A DNA stretch of 13,492 bases from Candidatus Uhrbacteria bacterium (GTDB taxonomy: Bacteria; Patescibacteriota; Patescibacteriia; CAIXNZ01), in the NCBI GenBank assembly GCA_011046145.1, contig DSBA01000075.1, positions 1-13,492 on the forward strand, in the 5' to 3' direction. Positions 6,002 through 13,411 of this stretch are shown piece after piece; positions within the stretch are counted from its first letter, which is position 1; the number at the start of each line of letters is the position of its first letter. The position numbers and the translations under genes are program-made. A model generated the notes under the pieces. The model saw nothing but the letters and a program-made list of their open reading frames with translations. It made no database searches and was not told the origin of the DNA.

Positions 6002-7234
6002 TCAAGGAAGGTATTCCAACGGATTAACCGGAATGCCATTTAACCTGACTTCAAAATGCAAATGAGGGCCTGTGGTTAAGGGGCCTGCGCCTCTTGTGCC
6101 AGGCATACCGCCTGTTAAGCCGATGATATCGCCATAATTTACATAAGTATCTTCTTTAACATAAATCGCGCTTACATGGCCGTAAAGCGTAGAAATGCCA
6201 TTATCGTGGATAAGTATAATATAACTATACCCCATGCCAGCGTCTCTGGACCTAGCTACATAACCAGGAGCCGGCGCTTTGATCGGAGTCCCCTGCTTGG
6301 CTCTTAAATCAATGCCTGGATGTTCAAAAATATTTCTAAACGGATATTCTGGATCGCGAAAATAAGCTGTAATTACATGGGGCGGCGGCAAGGGCCAATC
6401 TAATAAAGTAGACCTGGGCTCGTCTGAACCGCTGCGCAGCCTCTTGATTTTTTCTTTAGCCTGTTCTTGCAAATTCAAAATGTCCGAATCTATCTCATTT
6501 TGTTTCTGCTTTAATTCAACCAATAAATTCTGGAATTTAATCTCAGAAGATTTGGTCTCTAAAAGCAATGTTTCTTTAATTGCTAATTCATCTTTAAGTT
6601 TTGTTTCTCGGACTTTCAGCTGTTCTTTATAAGATTCCAATTCCTTTTTCTGCCTTTCCTTGTCAGCCTTTTGGACTTCCAAAGCCTGTTTTAAAAATTT
6701 TAAACGGTCAACTGTTTGTTTGATATTATTCTGTAGGCTTTCCAAATAATTAAGCTGGCTAAAAAATTCAGCAAAAGAATTGTTTAAAATTAAAATTTCC
6801 AAATAAGAGCGCCTGTCATTTTTATCAATTACTTTAATATACTCAACTAAATTTTCCCTGTGGCTATTAATTTCCGATTCTCCCCTGTCAATCTGATAAT
6901 CCATGGCTTTAATTTCCAGCATTGCTTTATCAACCTGCAGCTGCAAAGTCTTTATATCTAATTCAATCTTAAGGATCTGGTTATCTAAAATAGCTAGCTG
7001 GTTTTGCAATGAAACAGCCTGTTTTTTATACTCATCAGCTTTTTGAGAGTATTCTTCAGCGGCTTTTTTCAAATTTTCAATTTTATTCTTATTTTCCTCT
7101 ATTTGCCTGTTTATTTCTTCAAGCTCCGGATAATTAGCGTATATATTATCATTCTCTGAAGCAACAACAAAACCTGAACTTAAAATCAATAAGCCTAAAA
7201 TTATAAAACAAATGAAATTTTGGCCTTTTTTCAT
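6002..7234 (-). CDS. Coiled-coil M23 family murein endopeptidase (EnvC/CwlO-like layout)
   Basis: A 410-residue exported zinc endopeptidase expected to cut peptide cross-links in peptidoglycan. It has a hydrophobic signal segment (about 5-25), a long Lys/Glu/Gln-rich coiled coil (about 38-265) and a C-terminal LytM/M23 domain (about 278-408). The active site is complete: His305 and Asp309 in EHPGIDL, His353 in YGHVS, and His391 and His393 in GPHLHFEV. A long coiled coil before M23 is the arrangement of EnvC-type division hydrolases and regulators. The frame opens 10 codons earlier (7264), but the start at 7234 is chosen for three reasons: it gives a normal signal peptide (MKKGQNFICFIILG), an extended -10 element lies between the two Met codons, and the earlier residues add nothing recognisable. 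It is a separate transcription unit between the gltX terminator and the A/T-rich repeat. Confidence 0.92.
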   Translation of the reverse strand: MKKGQNFICFIILGLLILSSGFVVASENDNIYANYPELEEINRQIEENKNKIENLKKAAEEYSQKADEYKKQAVSLQNQLAILDNQILKIELDIKTLQLQVDKAMLEIKAMDYQIDRGESEINSHRENLVEYIKVIDKNDRRSYLEILILNNSFAEFFSQLNYLESLQNNIKQTVDRLKFLKQALEVQKADKERQKKELESYKEQLKVRETKLKDELAIKETLLLETKSSEIKFQNLLVELKQKQNEIDSDILNLQEQAKEKIKRLRSGSDEPRSTLLDWPLPPPHVITAYFRDPEYPFRNIFEHPGIDLRAKQGTPIKAPAPGYVARSRDAGMGYSYIILIHDNGISTLYGHVSAIYVKEDTYVNYGDIIGLTGGMPGTRGAGPLTTGPHLHFEVRLNGIPVNPLEYLP

Positions 7235-7243
7235 CTTATTTAT

Positions 7244-7252
7244 ATTATAGCA
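7244..7252 (-). promoter_or_regulatory. Extended -10 promoter (TGCTATAAT) for the coiled-coil M23 gene
   Basis: On the minus strand TGCTATAAT ends 9 bases before the ATG at 7234. With the usual 6-8 base spacing, transcription would start at or within a base or two of the ATG, giving a leaderless or nearly leaderless mRNA. No good -35 box is seen, as expected for an extended -10 promoter. It also decides the start codon, because the alternative ATG at 7264 lies upstream of it. Confidence 0.65.
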
Positions 7253-7318
7253 AAATTCCAGCAATTAGGAAATTACACAGGCTACGATAATACTATTTTT
7301 ATTAATAAATTAAATTCA

Positions 7319-7362
7319 GCGAAAAAAAATGTTTAACGATAGCGTTAAACATTTTTTTTCGC
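7319..7362 (-). terminator. Strong hairpin terminator after gltX
   Basis: A perfect 20-bp inverted repeat (7319-7338 with 7343-7362) around the loop atag. The inner stem is gtttaacg/cgttaaac, flanked by an 8-base A-run on one side and a T-run on the other. It begins about 19 bases after the gltX stop and closes the thpR-to-gltX run. The symmetry would let it work in both directions. Confidence 0.88.
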
Positions 7363-7380
7363 CAAACAAAATCCAATTTT

Positions 7381-8802
7381 TTATTTTAGCTTCTTTTGCG
7401 CCTTGTCTATTCTTTCTAAAGTTTCTTCTCTGCCCAAAACCCAGGCAATTTCAAACGGGCTGGGCGAATTTTGCAAGCCAGACAAAGCAACTCTCATAGG
7501 CCAAAGCATGTCCCCTACCCTGTAATTATTTTTTTTAATCCAATCTATAATATTTTTTTCCAAAATTTCAACTTCGGCAAAATCTTTTTCCGGCAAAGAA
7601 AGTAAAAAATCTTCCAGTTTGACTAAATTTTCCAAAGCCGCATCCCTGTTAGATTTTTTCCAAATTAAAAGTTCGGGATTATAATCAGGCTCTTTATAAA
7701 AGAAATCAATATCTTGGCTAATATCAGATATTTTTTTAAGCCTTTCCTGCTCAACCTTGACAATTTTTGCCAGTAATTTTTTATCTTTAATCTGGGGTAA
7801 ATATGGCTGGCATAGCTTAACTAATTTTGCCAGCGGCATTTGCCTGATATAACAGCCATTAAGCCAATCAAGCTTTTCCAGGTCAAAGACAGCTCCTGAT
7901 TTATTAAGCCGTTTAAGGTCAAATTTTTCAATCAATTCCTGCAAGCTGTAAATCTCCTGGCTGCTAGCTTTGGATTCTGTCCAGCCAATTATAGCCAAAA
8001 AATTAAGCAAAGCTTCTTTGAGATAACCTTTGGCTAGATAATCCTCAACAGACACATCTCCTTGCCTTTTGCTCAATTTAGAACGGTCGGGGTTTAAAAG
8101 CAATGATTGGTGCGCATATTTCGGAGCCTGCCAGCCAAAAGCTTCATAAATCAACAAATGTTTTGGCGTGGAAGAAAGCCATTCTTCACCTCTGATCACA
8201 TAAGTTATGGCCATTTCATGATCATCAACAACATTAGCCAAATGATATGTGGGAAACCCGTCTGATTTAATTAAAACCTGATCGTCAACATCTTTAGATT
8301 CAAAACTAATCTCACCCCTGATTATATCCTGCCATTTTATTGTTTTATTTCCCGGTACTTTTAAGCGGATAACGCCAGGGATTTTTCGCTTCAAATTATT
8401 TTCAATTTCTTGCTGGGTTAATTTTAAGCAAGCCTTATCATACTTGGGCGCCTGCTTGTTTTTCATCTGCTCCTGCCTCATTTTTTCCAAACGTTGAGGA
8501 GTGCAAAAACAATAATATGCTTTACCTTCTTCAAGAAGTCGGCGGGCATATTTTTGATAAATTTTAAGGCGTTTTGACTGATAAACTGGCTTATTGTCAA
8601 ATTTTAAGCCAAAATCCTTTAAAATTTTTATTATTTTCTTATCAGCTCCCAAAACCAGGCGTGAACGGTCAGTATCCTCAATCCTTAACAAAAATTTCCC
8701 CCTATTTTGCCTGGCAAATAAAAAATTATAAAGGGCTGTTCTTAATCCCCCAACATGCAAATAACCTGTCGGGCTGGGAGCAAAACGAGTAATTATTTTC
8801 AT
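7381..8802 (-). CDS. gltX: Glutamyl-tRNA synthetase
   Basis: A class I aminoacyl-tRNA synthetase that charges tRNA-Glu with glutamate in the cytoplasm. It has 473 residues, almost exactly the length of E. coli GltX (471). The HIGH-type signature is in PSPTGYLHVGG (residues 9-19), followed by the GluRS-typical RTALYNFLFARQ. The KMSKS loop is SKLSKRQGD (241-249). Cys98, Cys100 and Cys125 correspond to zinc-site cysteines of bacterial GluRS, although the fourth position is Lys127 rather than His. A helical anticodon-binding region fills the last third. The open frame runs upstream to 8892, but the start at 8802 (MKIITRFAPSPTG) matches the family N-terminus and leaves a 13-base gap after the previous gene instead of a 77-base overlap. 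It is the last gene of the minus-strand run. Confidence 0.97.
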   Translation of the reverse strand: MKIITRFAPSPTGYLHVGGLRTALYNFLFARQNRGKFLLRIEDTDRSRLVLGADKKIIKILKDFGLKFDNKPVYQSKRLKIYQKYARRLLEEGKAYYCFCTPQRLEKMRQEQMKNKQAPKYDKACLKLTQQEIENNLKRKIPGVIRLKVPGNKTIKWQDIIRGEISFESKDVDDQVLIKSDGFPTYHLANVVDDHEMAITYVIRGEEWLSSTPKHLLIYEAFGWQAPKYAHQSLLLNPDRSKLSKRQGDVSVEDYLAKGYLKEALLNFLAIIGWTESKASSQEIYSLQELIEKFDLKRLNKSGAVFDLEKLDWLNGCYIRQMPLAKLVKLCQPYLPQIKDKKLLAKIVKVEQERLKKISDISQDIDFFYKEPDYNPELLIWKKSNRDAALENLVKLEDFLLSLPEKDFAEVEILEKNIIDWIKKNNYRVGDMLWPMRVALSGLQNSPSPFEIAWVLGREETLERIDKAQKKLK

Positions 8803-8815
8803 AAAAAAAATTAAA

Positions 8816-9148
8816 TTAATGAATAATTTTTTGTTTAAAATCTTTAACAAAATTAATATCGCGCAATAACGATTCTTTTTCTTCATTTTCAATAAGCTCT
8901 TCGATATTAGGCACGTCAGACATAGCTACCAAGCTGATTAATTTGACGAATTCCTTTTTTAATCCAGGCTCAAAATTATTAGCCGAAGAAATTAATTCCA
9001 TGGTTTCATTTTTCAAGCCATATCTTAACTTTGTCAATTCCAAAAGAATTTGTTCTCTGGTCAATTCATTTCTGCGATTGGCAATTTCTTCAAGACTATT
9101 AAAACGCGGGACATATTCTTTGCGGCTAATTTGCTCTAAGTTTGGCAT
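8816..9148 (-). CDS. Small helical protein, unknown function
   Basis: A 110-residue acidic, probably all-helical cytoplasmic protein that I do not recognise. It is rich in Glu, Lys and Leu and has no cysteine, membrane segment or catalytic motif. The middle (residues 30-75) reads as two or three amphipathic helices (REQILLELTKLRYGL, then LKKEFVKLISLVAM). It starts 4 bases after the TagA-Nudix gene stops and ends 13 bases before gltX starts, so it is almost certainly cotranscribed with both. That tight placement supports a real gene; no function can be argued from the sequence. Confidence 0.75.
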   Translation of the reverse strand: MPNLEQISRKEYVPRFNSLEEIANRRNELTREQILLELTKLRYGLKNETMELISSANNFEPGLKKEFVKLISLVAMSDVPNIEELIENEEKESLLRDINFVKDFKQKIIH

Positions 9149-9152
9149 AGAA

Positions 9153-10337
9153 TTATAAATAGTCTTTAAATTCTTTCAAGCCTTTTTTAATTAAAGGCCT
9201 TTTAAAATCTTTAACTTTATCTAAAATATTATCTTTACTTATCCATTGCCAGGCAAGATGTTCCGTAGAATCCAATTTCATATCAGAGTCATTGCCTAAA
9301 AATTCAAGTAAAAATAAAGTTTGTTTCTGGCCGGCAAATTTGTCAAACAACATATCCCTGCCTTTGGGCCATTTATATTTATAACAATTTTTAAGCATTT
9401 TTAAAATTTTAAAATCATCAGTACCAAGTTCCTCTTCCATTTCTCTTAAAACAGCTTCCTCCAGCTCTTGCTTGGTTTTGGCGTTCTTTGCTCCGCCCTG
9501 GGGTATTTGCCAATAATGATACTGGGAATGTTTAGTTATTAAAATCTGTTTCTGCCTGTTAATAATAAACCCGGCGACATTTTTGCGATATACAAATAAA
9601 TTGCCAAATCGCCACCATAAGCAAGCCAATGGAAATATTATAACAGCTCTGACAATCCTTTTCCAGCGCCAAGGCTCCTGTATTAGGCGCCAAAGCCATT
9701 CCAAACCAAGCTTGCGCCAGGATTTTGGCGCTCTTTTTATTTGTTCTGCCAAAAAATCAATAGTCCCGCCTACTCCTATCATTAATTTGGTATTAAGCGC
9801 ATCCAGATTATTAGCCATAAAATATTCCTGTTTGGGAGCTCCTAAGCATATAAAAATAATATCAGGCGTAATCTTGTTTATTTTTTCAATTAAGTTATCA
9901 TCATCACTACGGCCTTGATCATTAAAATTTCCGCCATTTATATAAAATAATTTTAATTGGGGATATTTATAATTGCATAAAGAAATTGTTCTCTCCCCCA
10001 CTTCCTGCTTGCCGCCTAAAATCAATATTGAATAATTTTTTTGTTCAGCTAATTTTATTATTTCTGAACAAAGATCGACTCCCGTGGTTATATTTTTTAT
10101 CTTATTGCCAAAAATTTTCGCCCCGATTTTCAAACCAAAACCATCAGGTATGGAAAGAAAAGAATCTCTGATAATTCTGCGGCATCGTTTATCTTTATAA
10201 CTAATTAAACAGATTTCAGGATTTGGCGTAACAAGATAACCCTTTTTGCCGGTTTTCAAATGATCTTTAATTTTCTCAATAGATTCACTCAAAGAAAGAT
10301 CATTAATTTTTGCCCCTAAAATATAAACTTCTTTCAT
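9153..10337 (-). CDS. WecG/TagA-type glycosyltransferase fused to a Nudix hydrolase
   Basis: A 394-residue two-domain protein. Residues 1 to about 228 are a complete GT26 (WecG/TagA/CpsF) glycosyltransferase: TPNPE (37-41), IPDGFG (63-68), TTGVDL (84-89), CLGAPKQE (164-171), GVGGTIDFLA (188-197) and the C-terminal RAPKSWRKLGLEWLWRL. Thr37 and Asp65 match by position the residues reported as essential in Thermoanaerobacter TagA. The family adds ManNAc-type sugars to lipid-linked GlcNAc at the inner membrane. A hydrophobic stretch (about 229-249) corresponds to the membrane-binding end of TagA. Residues about 250-394 are a Nudix domain with RppH-like WQIPQGG (276-282) and box REMEEELG (298-305); the spacing before the box is three residues longer than the consensus, and the usual Glu is Gln290. 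The frame is unbroken between domains. It lies 9 bases after the L,D-transpeptidase gene and 4 before the next. The Nudix substrate is unknown. Confidence 0.92.
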   Translation of the reverse strand: MKEVYILGAKINDLSLSESIEKIKDHLKTGKKGYLVTPNPEICLISYKDKRCRRIIRDSFLSIPDGFGLKIGAKIFGNKIKNITTGVDLCSEIIKLAEQKNYSILILGGKQEVGERTISLCNYKYPQLKLFYINGGNFNDQGRSDDDNLIEKINKITPDIIFICLGAPKQEYFMANNLDALNTKLMIGVGGTIDFLAEQIKRAPKSWRKLGLEWLWRLIQEPWRWKRIVRAVIIFPLACLWWRFGNLFVYRKNVAGFIINRQKQILITKHSQYHYWQIPQGGAKNAKTKQELEEAVLREMEEELGTDDFKILKMLKNCYKYKWPKGRDMLFDKFAGQKQTLFLLEFLGNDSDMKLDSTEHLAWQWISKDNILDKVKDFKRPLIKKGLKEFKDYL

Positions 10338-10346
10338 TTAATTTTA

Positions 10347-11765
10347 TTATTTTGATGAATAAATTTTTACTGGCGTGCCAATATGAGCCCACTTATAAAG
10401 CCATTCTGCGTCAACCAACTTTAAGTTAACACAGCCATGGCTGACTCTAGTGCCAAATCGCCAATGCCAATAAGCGCCATGAATAGCATAATTTTTATAA
10501 AAAACCATAACATGAGGCACGTTTGGCAAATCATAATTTTCCGGATGATTTGGCCCGTAATAGCCTGACATTCTAGTAAGCGGGACTTTAGCATAAATAT
10601 GAAAATTTCCTAAAGGCGTTGGGAATTTCCAAGTCCCTGTGGATATTATAAACTCTTTTTCAAGCAAACCTTTAAAATAAGCAAAAAGCTTTTGTTGAGC
10701 TATATCAATTTCAATTATTTTAAAAGAATTATATTTGCCAATTGGCGAAATTGTTTGGGTGGCTGCTAAAATTTCCGTTATGCCGTCATTGTCAATATCG
10801 CCATCAGCTATTGAAATACCGCCTTTAAAATTTTCATAAACAAATAATTTAGGGTTAATCTTGGGATTGCCCTGGCTGTCAAAAATGCACAAATGAGAGC
10901 CGCCGCTATAGCCAGCACCAGTTAAAATATCCAAATAGCCATTGCGGTCAACATCGCTGGCCGCCAAATTAACTCCCCCGCCAAACCCCTTGGCATAAGC
11001 CAAAAATTCCCTAATTAAATTGCCATTATAATCAAAAATTCTAACTTTTGGCTCTTTGCCTAAAGCTGGCGCAGCTATTATTTCCGCTTTTTTATCGTTA
11101 TCTAAATCTGCGGCTAAAACATTAACTCCGCCTAAAAAAGTATCTTCAAAAGCATAAAAACCTTTTATAAAATTGGTATAATTATCAAAAATTTTAATCA
11201 CAGGCTCCATGCCATAACCGGCAGCAACTAAAATTTCCGGCTGACCGTTGCCATTGACATCGCCTACGCTGACATTGGCTCCGCCGCGCAAATCTTTATT
11301 AAACGCAAAAAAACTGAAAAGATTCTGGCCTTTGGCGTCAAAAATTCTAATGTGCGGTCCGCCGCCTTCATTTGGCGCTGTAATTATTTCAGGGAAACCG
11401 TCATTAAACAAATCAGCCGCTACAACTTTTAAACCTTTACGGAAATTTTCAGCATAAGCTAAAAATTCAAATTGAAACTCTCCTTTGTAATTAAAAATTT
11501 TAACCAATGGCTTTTCATTCCTGCCCGCAGCCACAATTATTTCCTTAAAGCCGTCATTATTCAAATCAGCAGTGGCTATATTAGCGCCTTCAGCTTTGGA
11601 ATCTTCAGCAAAAGGATAAAACTCTTTTTCCAGGGAAAAATTTTGAGAATTCAAAATTCTCACTGTCGGCCTGGTTATCTGCGGTTCTTCTATTCCATCC
11701 GCGGCCAAAACTATAAAAGGCGCAAACAATAAAGTTAAAATTATCAAATAAATTATTGGCTTCAT
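10347..11765 (-). CDS. Secreted FG-GAP repeat protein with C-terminal L,D-transpeptidase (YkuD) domain
   Basis: A 472-residue exported protein. A signal peptide (1-21, ending VLA) precedes about six FG-GAP/VCBS-type repeats of roughly 50 residues (about 35-337). Each pairs a strand block such as VRIFDYNGN with an acidic loop (DLNNDGFKE, DLFNDGFPE, DVNGNGQPE, DLDNDKKAE, DVDRNGYLD, DIDNDGITE) of the calcium-binding kind, so a beta-propeller is likely. Residues about 348-470 form a YkuD domain: IHGAYWHWRFG (His429), then SHGCVNL with His443 and catalytic Cys445. YkuD enzymes make 3-3 peptidoglycan cross-links or attach proteins to the wall, and act outside the membrane. The propeller may hold the enzyme on the wall or on a partner. 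It starts 4 bases after thpR stops, inside the five-gene run. Domain calls are secure; the acceptor substrate is not known. Confidence 0.93.
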   Translation of the reverse strand: MKPIIYLIILTLLFAPFIVLAADGIEEPQITRPTVRILNSQNFSLEKEFYPFAEDSKAEGANIATADLNNDGFKEIIVAAGRNEKPLVKIFNYKGEFQFEFLAYAENFRKGLKVVAADLFNDGFPEIITAPNEGGGPHIRIFDAKGQNLFSFFAFNKDLRGGANVSVGDVNGNGQPEILVAAGYGMEPVIKIFDNYTNFIKGFYAFEDTFLGGVNVLAADLDNDKKAEIIAAPALGKEPKVRIFDYNGNLIREFLAYAKGFGGGVNLAASDVDRNGYLDILTGAGYSGGSHLCIFDSQGNPKINPKLFVYENFKGGISIADGDIDNDGITEILAATQTISPIGKYNSFKIIEIDIAQQKLFAYFKGLLEKEFIISTGTWKFPTPLGNFHIYAKVPLTRMSGYYGPNHPENYDLPNVPHVMVFYKNYAIHGAYWHWRFGTRVSHGCVNLKLVDAEWLYKWAHIGTPVKIYSSK

Positions 11766-11769
11766 AAGT

Positions 11770-12333
11770 TTAATTGTTTTTAAAATTATATGCTTTAACT
11801 ATTGAATAAATTGGACCTGCGGAAGTTAACTCGCTTGACATTAGATCAACTGAACTAATTTGGAAATTAGAGACTGGAAATTGGAGATTAGGGATTTGAA
11901 TGGCTGTTTTGAATTTGACCCGACCGAAAGTTAAGTGCAGACGAAAAGGTCTCTTATCTATGGCAAAGCCTAATCTGGCTAAACCCTCCCCTATTTGTTT
12001 TTGCAATTTGATTGTTTGTCCGTCATTTAATTCTTTGATTTCCCAAAAGATTACTTTAGGGTTATTTGAATCAGGAAAAGCATTGATTGAGTCAGAAAGT
12101 GCAAAGTTTAAAGTTGGAAAATTGGCTACAATTGGTGCTAAAGCTTGATTAATGGTTGAAATTTTTTCTTCTGGTACTGAACCTAAAAAATGCAAAGTCA
12201 AATGGAAATTGTCTTTTTCCACCCATTTAATAGGTTTATTTTTGTTTAATTTCTTTAATTTTAGCGCTAAATTAAAAATTTCCTCTTTGATTTCAGGGGG
12301 CAAATTTATGGCTAAAAATAAACGTTTAGTCAT
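11770..12333 (-). CDS. thpR: RNA 2',3'-cyclic phosphodiesterase / 2'-5' RNA ligase
   Basis: A 187-residue member of the 2H phosphoesterase superfamily, typical in length for ThpR (LigT). Both His-x-Thr signatures are present, HLTLHFLG (from residue 44) and HLTFGRVK (from residue 133), along with the family start RLFLAINLP and the ending SELTSAGPIYSIV. Enzymes of this type open 2',3'-cyclic phosphates on RNA and can join 2'-5' RNA ends in vitro; the cellular role is unclear. It leads the minus-strand run and is divergent from amrS, 29 bases away. Between the second motif and the C-terminal strand, residues about 146-160 are encoded by a low-complexity repeat (11857-11901). Confidence 0.94.
   Translation of the reverse strand: MTKRLFLAINLPPEIKEEIFNLALKLKKLNKNKPIKWVEKDNFHLTLHFLGSVPEEKISTINQALAPIVANFPTLNFALSDSINAFPDSNNPKVIFWEIKELNDGQTIKLQKQIGEGLARLGFAIDKRPFRLHLTFGRVKFKTAIQIPNLQFPVSNFQISSVDLMSSELTSAGPIYSIVKAYNFKNN
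11857..11901. repeat. Short purine-rich tandem repeat inside thpR
   Basis: On the plus strand about 45 bases repeat variants of tggaaattrgaga: tggaaattagaga, then tggaaattggagatta, then gggatttgaa. On the coding strand this gives a run of Pro, Asn, Phe, Gln and Ile residues (QIPNLQFPVSNFQIS) in the linker of ThpR. Its composition differs from the surrounding gene, which suggests a small repeat element tolerated in frame. Confidence 0.6.
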
Positions 12334-12345
12334 GAAAAAAAATTA

Positions 12346-12354
12346 TGTTATAAT
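12346..12354 (+). promoter_or_regulatory. Extended -10 promoter (TGTTATAAT) for amrS
   Basis: TGTTATAAT ends 8 bases before the amrS ATG at 12363. The predicted transcription start falls at or within two bases of the ATG, so the mRNA would be leaderless. The element has the same form and nearly the same spacing as the one before the coiled-coil M23 gene (7244-7252). Confidence 0.65.
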
Positions 12355-12357
12355 ACT

Positions 12358-12363
12358 ATTATA
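12358..12363 (-). promoter_or_regulatory. Possible -10 element for thpR, overlapping the amrS promoter
   Basis: TATAAT on the minus strand, 24 bases before the thpR ATG, giving a leader of about 17 bases. It lacks the TG extension. It sits within a few bases of the amrS -10 on the other strand, so polymerase could probably not occupy both at once. Chance is possible in this A/T-rich gap. Confidence 0.4.
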
Positions 12364-13382
12364 TGAAATTAGCTCAATTTTGGCAAAAAAAGAAAGATAA
12401 AGCCCAATGCCAGCTTTGCAACCATTACTGCTTAATTTCTGAAGACCAAACTGGCATTTGTGGAGTCCGCAAAAATATCAAAGGCAAACTCTATTCTTTG
12501 GTTTATGGAAAAGTAATTGCAGAAAATATTGATCCGATTGAAAAAAAACCGCTTTTTCATTTTTTGCCCGGCAGTTTAAGCTATTCTATTGCCACTATTG
12601 GCTGTAATTTCCGCTGTAAAAATTGCCAAAATGCTGATATTTCCCAATTCCCTATTGAACACAAATTAAAAACTGCTGATTTTATTCCTGGCAATAAAAT
12701 CAAGCCGGAAGATATAGTAAAAAGAGCAAAAAAAGCTGGCTGCGCTTCAATGGCATATACTTATACTGAACCGACAATTTTTGCAGAACTTGCGCTTGAT
12801 TGCATGAAATTAGCAAAAAAGGCTGGCTTGAAAAACATCTGGGTCTCTAATGGTTATACTGCCAAAGAAGCTTGGTCCAAGATAATCCCCTATCTTGATG
12901 CAATTAATGTTGATCTTAAATTTTTTAATAATGAAACTTATTTAAAAATTTGCGGCGCTAAACTCCAGCCAGTTTTGGATAATTTGAAATTTCTAAAAAA
13001 GAAAAAAGTCTGGCTGGAAATAACAACTTTAATAATTCCCGGCTTGAACGATTCAGAAGAAGAATTAATTGCAATTGCAAAATTTATAAAAAATAAACTG
13101 GGAGCTGAAACTCCTTGGCATGTTTCCCGTTTTTTCCCCCAGTATAAACTGCAAAATGAAAATCCAACGGAAGAAGATTTAATTTATAAAGCAATTTCTA
13201 TTGCTAAAGATATTGGCTTAAAATATGTTTATGGCGGCAATATCAGCGCTGCTGGGCTGGAAAACACTTATTGTTTCCAATGCAACCAGCTGATAATTGA
13301 ACGGCAAAGCTATAAAACTAAACGTTATGATAACAAAGGAATTTGCCCCCAATGCGGCCAAAAAATAAAGGGTAAAGTTTGA
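12363..13382 (+). CDS. amrS: AmmeMemoRadiSam system radical SAM enzyme AmrS
   Basis: A 339-residue radical S-adenosylmethionine enzyme of the pyruvate formate-lyase-activase-like group (COG1180), full length. The [4Fe-4S] cluster motif CxxxCxxC is IGCNFRCKNCQN (Cys81, 85, 88). Before it lies a Cys-rich segment (CQLCNHYC to GICGVRKN; Cys16, 19, 23, 33) and EKKPLFHFLPGS, both typical of AmrS. At the C-terminus a zinc-ribbon-like pair (Cys304/307 and Cys328/331) closes the protein. AmrS usually travels with AMMECR1-like (AmrA) and MEMO1-like (AmrB) genes; neither is in this window. The chemistry of the system is not settled, so substrate and product are left open. The start at 12363 is fixed by the extended -10 just upstream. 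The TGA stop comes right after the expected C-terminus, which supports the standard code. Confidence 0.93.
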   Translation: MKLAQFWQKKKDKAQCQLCNHYCLISEDQTGICGVRKNIKGKLYSLVYGKVIAENIDPIEKKPLFHFLPGSLSYSIATIGCNFRCKNCQNADISQFPIEHKLKTADFIPGNKIKPEDIVKRAKKAGCASMAYTYTEPTIFAELALDCMKLAKKAGLKNIWVSNGYTAKEAWSKIIPYLDAINVDLKFFNNETYLKICGAKLQPVLDNLKFLKKKKVWLEITTLIIPGLNDSEEELIAIAKFIKNKLGAETPWHVSRFFPQYKLQNENPTEEDLIYKAISIAKDIGLKYVYGGNISAAGLENTYCFQCNQLIIERQSYKTKRYDNKGICPQCGQKIKGKV

Positions 13383-13396
13383 AAATCGTACCAAAA

Positions 13397-13405
13397 TGAT
13401 ATAAT
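13397..13405 (+). promoter_or_regulatory. Extended -10 promoter (TGATATAAT) for the terminal partial gene
   Basis: TGATATAAT ends 6 bases before the ATG at 13412, within the 29-base gap after amrS. The form matches the elements at 7244-7252 and 12346-12354 and again predicts an mRNA beginning at or next to the start codon. Confidence 0.55.
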
Positions 13406-13411
13406 TTCATT

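Noticed and set aside
7235..7264. Earlier in-frame Met codon for the coiled-coil M23 gene (7264)
   Set aside because: It lies upstream of the extended -10 element, and the extra residues would precede a normal signal peptide.
8803..8892. Thirty-codon upstream extension of gltX
   Set aside because: It would overlap the preceding gene by 77 bases and adds a non-family leader before the standard GluRS N-terminus.
9152..9157. TATAAT on the minus strand just before the 110-residue gene
   Set aside because: Its end is only 3 bases from the ATG, it has no TG extension, and it lies inside a tightly spaced operon.
9583..9918. Plus-strand open frame of 111 codons opposite the TagA-Nudix gene
   Set aside because: It is a shadow of a well-supported minus-strand gene and its translation resembles no family. 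The other plus-strand frames opposite minus-strand genes were rejected for the same reason.
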